Part shown: positions 60,147-64,000 of the stretch, piece after piece
Position numbering within the stretch: position 1 is the first letter of the stretch
Layout of the letters: each line of letters begins with the position of its first letter
DNA from: Mesonia mobilis DSM 19841
GTDB taxonomy: Bacteria; Bacteroidota; Bacteroidia; Flavobacteriales; Flavobacteriaceae
DNA: 64,000 bases
Direction of reading: 5' to 3'
Assembly (NCBI RefSeq): GCF_000423405.1
Contig: NZ_AUHX01000006.1
Location: 124,001 to 188,000, forward strand
The notes under the pieces: generated by a model
The model's database searches: none
What the model saw: only the letters and a program-made list of their open reading frames with translations
Told to the model about the DNA's origin: nothing
Position numbers and translations under genes: made by a program

Positions 60147-61094
60147 ATGGCAGCGAAAATACTTATCATTGGTGCTTGCGGACAAATAGGAACAGAACTT
60201 ACTTTGGCTTTACGTGAAAAGCATGGCGAAAAAAATGTAATTGCCAGCGATATACGTGAAGGTAACGACGATTTAATGCAATCGGGTCCTTTTGAAAAGT
60301 TAGATGCCACCAATTATAAAGCCATCGAAGATATTGTGATGCATTATGAGGTGGAGGAAGTTTATTTAATGGCAGCAATGTTGAGCGCAACGGCAGAAAA
60401 ATTCCCAATGCGCGGCTGGAATTTGAATATGGATTCCCTTTTTAATGTGCTTAATTTAGCTAAAGACAAGAAAATCGATAAAGTATTTTGGCCATCAAGT
60501 ATTGCGGTTTTTGGACCTTCAACTCCAAAAAACGATACACCACAAACCACCGTGATGGAGCCAACCACTGTTTACGGAATAAGTAAACAAACCGGCGAGC
60601 GTTGGTGTGAATACTACCATCATAAATATGATGTCGATGTAAGAAGTATTCGCTATCCCGGTTTAATTAGTTACAAAACACAACCTGGCGGCGGAACCAC
60701 CGATTATGCAGTTGAAATTTTTCATGAAGCTTTAGCAAAACAAGCCTACACTTCATTTTTAAGTGAAGAAACTGCTTTACCGATGATGTTTATGGACGAT
60801 GCTATTCGAGCAACCATTTCGTTAATGGAAGCTCCGGCAGAAACTTTAAGTATTAGATCTTCTTACAATTTAGGCGGAATTAGTTTTACGCCTAAGCAAC
60901 TTGCAGAAAGTATTGAAGCAGAAATTCCTGAATTTAAAATTGACTATGAACCAGATTTTAGACAACCTATTGCAGACTCTTGGCCTTCGAGCATTAATGA
61001 TGAGCAAGCCCAAAAAGATTGGGGTTGGCAACACGAGTACGATCTGGAGAAAATGACCAAAGCAATGCTTGATGGTCTAAAGTCTCTTAAATAA
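60147..61094 (+). CDS. L-threonine 3-dehydrogenase, SDR type
   Basis: A 315-residue extended SDR that oxidises L-threonine to 2-amino-3-ketobutyrate with NAD+. Diagnostic parts of the SDR-type TDH family are ILIIGACGQIGTELTLALRE, AAMLSATAEKFP, FWPSSIAVFGPSTPK, the catalytic YGISKQTGE (Tyr-x-x-x-Lys) and RYPGLISYKT near the substrate site. It differs from the zinc-dependent E. coli Tdh. No kbl (glycine C-acetyltransferase) is adjacent, as is usual in flavobacteria. It is convergent with the aminotransferase gene, with no base between the stop codons. Confidence 0.92.
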   Translation: MAAKILIIGACGQIGTELTLALREKHGEKNVIASDIREGNDDLMQSGPFEKLDATNYKAIEDIVMHYEVEEVYLMAAMLSATAEKFPMRGWNLNMDSLFNVLNLAKDKKIDKVFWPSSIAVFGPSTPKNDTPQTTVMEPTTVYGISKQTGERWCEYYHHKYDVDVRSIRYPGLISYKTQPGGGTTDYAVEIFHEALAKQAYTSFLSEETALPMMFMDDAIRATISLMEAPAETLSIRSSYNLGGISFTPKQLAESIEAEIPEFKIDYEPDFRQPIADSWPSSINDEQAQKDWGWQHEYDLEKMTKAMLDGLKSLK

Positions 61095-62243
61095 TTATAA
61101 ACTATTAATAATCGCTGCGGCTTTTGCTAGAGTTTCTTTCTTTTTGGCAAAACAAAAGCGCAACATGAATTCGTCTTTTTGATTTTTATTGAAAACTGAA
61201 ACCGGGATCGTTGCCAAGCCTTTTTCTTTAATTAATTTAAGGGCAAAATCAGTATCTTTTTCGGTAGTGATGTTTTTGTAAGAAGCTGTTTGAAAATATG
61301 TTCCTTGTGCCGGAATCAATTCTAATCTTGAATTTTTTATCTGCTGAAGAAAATAATCTCTTCTCTCTTGGTAAAATGCTGAAAGTTCTAAGTAGTGTTC
61401 GGGTTTTTGTAAATATTCATTTAATGCCCATTGCATGGGGTGATTCACGCAAAACACATTGTATTGGTGTACTTTTCGAAACTCTTTCATTAATTCTTCA
61501 GGAGCAACGCAGTAGCCCACTTTCCAGCCGGTCACGTGAAAGGTTTTTCCAAAGGAGTAGGTGATCAAAGAACGTTCTGCCAATTTGGGAAATCTAGCTA
61601 CACTTTGGTGTTCTTTACCATCGTAAATTAAATGTTCGTAAACTTCGTCACTCAAGATTAAAATATTGGTGTTCTCCACCAATTGTTGAAGCTGAAGTAA
61701 ATCTTCTTTTGCTAATACCGTTCCGCTGGGATTGTGCGGCGTATTGATCACGATCATTTTAGTTTTTGAAGTGATCTTTGCAGAAACTTCTTGCCAATCG
61801 ATTTTATACGTTGGCGCTTTCATTTCTATTAAAATCGGTTTGCCACCGTATAATTCGATCGTCGGTTCATAACAATCGTAAGCCGGTTTAAATACGATTA
61901 CTTCATCATCTTTTCTAATGAATGCTGAAATTGCTGTAAAAATAGCTTGAGTTGCTCCGGTAGTGATCGTAATTTCTTCTTCTGCGGAATATCTGCTGCC
62001 ATAACTTTTGAATAGTTTTTCAGCTAGTGTTTTCCGAAGAGAAATTAGACCCGCGAGCGGTGCATATTGATTGTGATTTTCATCTAACCCCTGTTTTACG
62101 AACTCTAGTAATTTTTGATTAGGAGGGAAGTCTGGAAAACCCTGTGAAAGATTAATGGCGTTGTATTCTTGCGCCAATTTACTCATTTTGGTAAATATAG
62201 TGGTTCCCAAATTAGGGAGCTTAGATTCGATAGAGAAATTCAT
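61095..62243 (-). CDS. Methionine/kynurenine-type PLP aminotransferase
   Basis: A 382-residue fold-type I aminotransferase (class I/II). It shows INLSQGFPDFPPN, ITTGATQAIFTAISAF, NTPHNPSGTVL, LSDEVYEHLIYDGKEH and the PLP lysine in SFGKTFHVTGWKVGY. This wording matches the YbdL/kynurenine aminotransferase branch, which prefers methionine, phenylalanine or kynurenine with 2-oxo acids. The omega-amidase at 40843 could process its amide products in a salvage pathway, but they are unlinked. The ATG at 62243 is preferred to a TTG two codons upstream. The stop codon abuts that of the threonine dehydrogenase. Confidence 0.92.
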   Translation of the reverse strand: MNFSIESKLPNLGTTIFTKMSKLAQEYNAINLSQGFPDFPPNQKLLEFVKQGLDENHNQYAPLAGLISLRKTLAEKLFKSYGSRYSAEEEITITTGATQAIFTAISAFIRKDDEVIVFKPAYDCYEPTIELYGGKPILIEMKAPTYKIDWQEVSAKITSKTKMIVINTPHNPSGTVLAKEDLLQLQQLVENTNILILSDEVYEHLIYDGKEHQSVARFPKLAERSLITYSFGKTFHVTGWKVGYCVAPEELMKEFRKVHQYNVFCVNHPMQWALNEYLQKPEHYLELSAFYQERRDYFLQQIKNSRLELIPAQGTYFQTASYKNITTEKDTDFALKLIKEKGLATIPVSVFNKNQKDEFMLRFCFAKKKETLAKAAAIINSL

Positions 62244-62273
62244 TAGCAATGATTTTCTCGAATATAGAAATAA

Positions 62274-62309
62274 AAAATCCCAAACTCAACAAAGTGAATT
62301 TGGGATTTT
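62274..62309 (-). terminator. Terminator downstream of sdhB
   Basis: AAAATCCCAAA and TTTGGGATTTT pair around a 14-base partly paired loop. On the minus strand it is followed by a T-run, so it ends the sdh operon. Confidence 0.85.
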
Positions 62310-62329
62310 AATTTATAAAGATAGATGAT

Positions 62330-63076
62330 TTATCCTTTTGAAGTCGCGCTCATATATTCACGGTTCATTCTTGCAATATTCTCTAAAGAAATTCCTTTAG
62401 GGCATTCGATCTCGCAAGCTCCGGTGTTACTACAATTACCAAAACCTTCTAAGTCCATTTGGCGAACCATATTCTGTACACGCTCGGTAGCTTCAACTTG
62501 ACCTTGAGGTAATAAAGCGTATTGAGAAACTTTAGCCGAAGTAAATAACATCGCACTAGCGTTTTTACAAGCTGCCACACAAGCACCACAACCAATGCAA
62601 GTCGCTGCTGCAAACGAGTCGTCTGCATCGTGTTTATTAACAGGAATACTGTTGGCATCGATCGTGTTACCAGAAGTGTTTACAGAAACGTAACCACCAG
62701 CTTGCTGAATACGATCAAAAGCACCTCGATCTACAATTAAATCTTTTACTACCGGAAAAGCTTTAGCTCTAAATGGTTCAATAACGATGGTGTCACCATC
62801 TTTAAAAGAACGCATGTGTAATTGGCAAGTAGTTACCAATTTATCGGGACCGTGAGGTTCACCGTTTATTTGTAAAGAACAAGCTCCGCAAATACCTTCA
62901 CGACAATCGTGATCAAATTCTACCGGCTCTTCTCCTTTATTGATCAAGTCTTCATTTAAAACGTCTAACATTTCAAGAAAAGACATATCACCTTCAACTC
63001 CGTCGATCGGGTAGGTTACCATCTTTCCCTTAGCATTAGCGTTTTCTTGACGCCATATTTTAAGTGTAAGTTTCAT
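62330..63076 (-). CDS. sdhB: Succinate dehydrogenase/fumarate reductase iron-sulfur subunit
   Basis: A 248-residue subunit passing electrons from the flavoprotein to the quinone site. The [2Fe-2S] ligands are Cys58, Cys63, Cys66 and Cys84 ([10 protein letters not shown] and TTCQLH). The other clusters use [15 protein letters not shown] and the C-terminal [16 protein letters not shown]. The length and motifs fit the Bacteroidota/Wolinella-type complex, usually with a single di-haem cytochrome b subunit. It is the last gene of the operon, 75 bases after sdhA, before a terminator. Confidence 0.97.
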   Translation of the reverse strand: MKLTLKIWRQENANAKGKMVTYPIDGVEGDMSFLEMLDVLNEDLINKGEEPVEFDHDCREGICGACSLQINGEPHGPDKLVTTCQLHMRSFKDGDTIVIEPFRAKAFPVVKDLIVDRGAFDRIQQAGGYVSVNTSGNTIDANSIPVNKHDADDSFAAATCIGCGACVAACKNASAMLFTSAKVSQYALLPQGQVEATERVQNMVRQMDLEGFGNCSNTGACEIECPKGISLENIARMNREYMSATSKG

Positions 63077-63090
63077 ATCTTTTAGATTTT

Positions 63091-63113
63091 AGTATTGAGT
63101 ATTGAGTACTGAG
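63091..63113. repeat. 7-bp tandem microrepeat in the sdhA-sdhB spacer
   Basis: AGTATTG, AGTATTG, AGTACTG and AGT follow each other without gaps; the third unit has one change. Confidence 0.75.
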
Positions 63114-63151
63114 TCGCTAAGTTGTAACACCTCATAGTTCAATACCGGCAT

Positions 63152-64000
63152 CTATTTATAGCTTCTTGTTTTTAATTCAATATTCTTGAAGTCTAATTCT
63201 TCTTTATGTAATTGCGCGTCTCTTGGGTTTCCTTTATACTCCCAAGCAGCTACATATTTAAAGTTCTCATCATCTCTAAGTGCTTCACCTTCCTCGGTTT
63301 GGTATTCTTCTCTAAAGTGACCACCACAAGATTCATTTCTATGTAAAGCGTCTTTAGCAAACAACTCTCCTAGTTCTAAGAAATCTGCTACACGACCTGC
63401 TTTTTCTAATTCGGCATTTTTACCTTCTGCAGCACCTGGTACTTTTACATTTGCCCAGAAATCTTCACGAAGTTCTTTAATTTCATCTAAAGCTTCTTGA
63501 AGACCTTGCGCGTTACGCGCCATACCACACTTGTTCCACATGATCTTACCAAGTTTCTTGTGATAATAATCTACCGAGTGCTTTCCTGAAGCATTCATTA
63601 ATTTTGAGATTTTATCTTTTACATCTTTTTCAGCGGCATCAAACTCTGGTGAATCTGTTGGTATTTTGCCGGTTCTAATGTCTTTAGAAAGATAATCTCC
63701 AATCGTATAAGGTAATACAAAATAACCATCGGCTAAACCTTGCATTAATGCAGAAGCTCCAAGTCTGTTAGCTCCGTGATCAGAGAAATTTGCTTCTCCG
63801 GCAGCATAACAACCAGGGATGGTGGTTTGTAGGTTGTAATCTACCCAAAGACCTCCCATTGTATAATGAACTGCAGGATAGATCATCATTGGAGTTTCGT
63901 AAGGATTTTGATCTACGATCTTCTGATACATCTGGAAAAGGTTACCGTATTTAGCTTCAACAACTTCTTTTCCTAATTTAATGATCTCTGCTTCAGAAGC
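63152..64000 (-). CDS. sdhA: Succinate dehydrogenase/fumarate reductase flavoprotein subunit, C-terminal part (5' end outside window)
   Basis: The frame stays open to the last base of the window, so the first visible ATG (63931) is internal and the start lies beyond it. About 282 residues are visible of the usual ~660. They include the substrate and FAD region [41 protein letters not shown] and the C-terminal helical and capping parts, [20 protein letters not shown] and [20 protein letters not shown]. SdhA oxidises succinate with covalently bound FAD. It precedes sdhB in the operon; the cytochrome subunit gene is probably further upstream, outside the window. Confidence 0.96.
   Translation of the reverse strand, partial: ASEAEIIKLGKEVVEAKYGNLFQMYQKIVDQNPYETPMMIYPAVHYTMGGLWVDYNLQTTIPGCYAAGEANFSDHGANRLGASALMQGLADGYFVLPYTIGDYLSKDIRTGKIPTDSPEFDAAEKDVKDKISKLMNASGKHSVDYYHKKLGKIMWNKCGMARNAQGLQEALDEIKELREDFWANVKVPGAAEGKNAELEKAGRVADFLELGELFAKDALHRNESCGGHFREEYQTEEGEALRDDENFKYVAAWEYKGNPRDAQLHKEELDFKNIELKTRSYK

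Noticed and set aside
63932-64000. sdhA starting at the first visible ATG (63931)
   Set aside because: The frame continues open to the end of the window with SdhA-like sequence, so this ATG is internal.

Overview
The window is an AT-rich stretch of chromosome from a Bacteroidota species, most probably a member of the Flavobacteriaceae. The evidence is a secreted protease with a type IX secretion C-terminal sorting domain, repeated TAnnTTTG promoter -7 elements, few Shine-Dalgarno sequences, several TTG or GTG starts, and family members typical of flavobacteria (DUF4286, YraN, a short second SSB, HTTM, SDR-type threonine dehydrogenase, a fumarate-reductase-like SdhAB). I cannot fix the genus from the sequence alone.

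Layout. 0-4.1 kb: the end of a DUF2271 protein, a PepSY/flavodoxin/ferredoxin-reductase membrane fusion (probably iron-related electron transfer), and a convergent CstB-like persulfide dioxygenase-rhodanese. 4.3-10.2 kb: an accessory redox region under an AraC-type regulator. It holds a lipoprotein cupin, a Tat-exported zinc alcohol dehydrogenase, a second cupin of the manganese hydroxynitrile-lyase type, an acetyltransferase, a DUF2255 protein, a truncated MFS transporter remnant and an NAD(P)-binding SDR. 10.2-19.8 kb: tRNA-Leu(CAA), then housekeeping genes prs, rplY, pth, ribF, an HTTM membrane protein and serS, with the large T9SS metalloprotease on the other strand. 19.8-20.6 kb: a YefM-YoeB toxin-antitoxin cassette bracketed by two copies of a ~55-bp dispersed repeat. 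20.6-31.3 kb: a TPR protein, DUF4286, rsmA, mgtE, a thioesterase, a 2-hydroxyacid dehydrogenase, DUF1801, a VOC protein and mfd; the gaps carry small palindromic repeats.

31.4-46.5 kb: YraN, an LD-carboxypeptidase, metG followed by an unknown exported protein with a Met/Gly-rich loop and a histone-deacetylase-fold hydrolase, a CBS protein, two exported ferritin-like proteins, ssb, an omega-amidase, an Ig-like lipoprotein, comF, a coiled-coil membrane protein and glyS. 46.5-56.8 kb: a MORN-like protein, aspS, a CLC chloride channel with CBS domains, a cold-shock protein, unknown exported proteins, a zinc-ribbon protein, and a polytopic M28 peptidase with a SDR neighbour. 56.8-64 kb: an M13 peptidase, two small exported proteins, L-threonine 3-dehydrogenase, a methionine/kynurenine-type aminotransferase, sdhB, and the 3' part of sdhA, which runs off the end.

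Most of the window is ordinary flavobacterial core genome. The parts most worth a second look are the two HNL-type cupins around a Tat-exported alcohol dehydrogenase, the repeat-bracketed YefM-YoeB cassette with its perfect 18-bp-arm palindrome, a recurring arrangement that puts the -7 box only 4-5 bases before the start codon (suggesting leaderless mRNAs), and the Met-rich exported protein behind metG. I see no CRISPR array, no intact insertion sequence, no prophage and no obvious multi-gene defence system.
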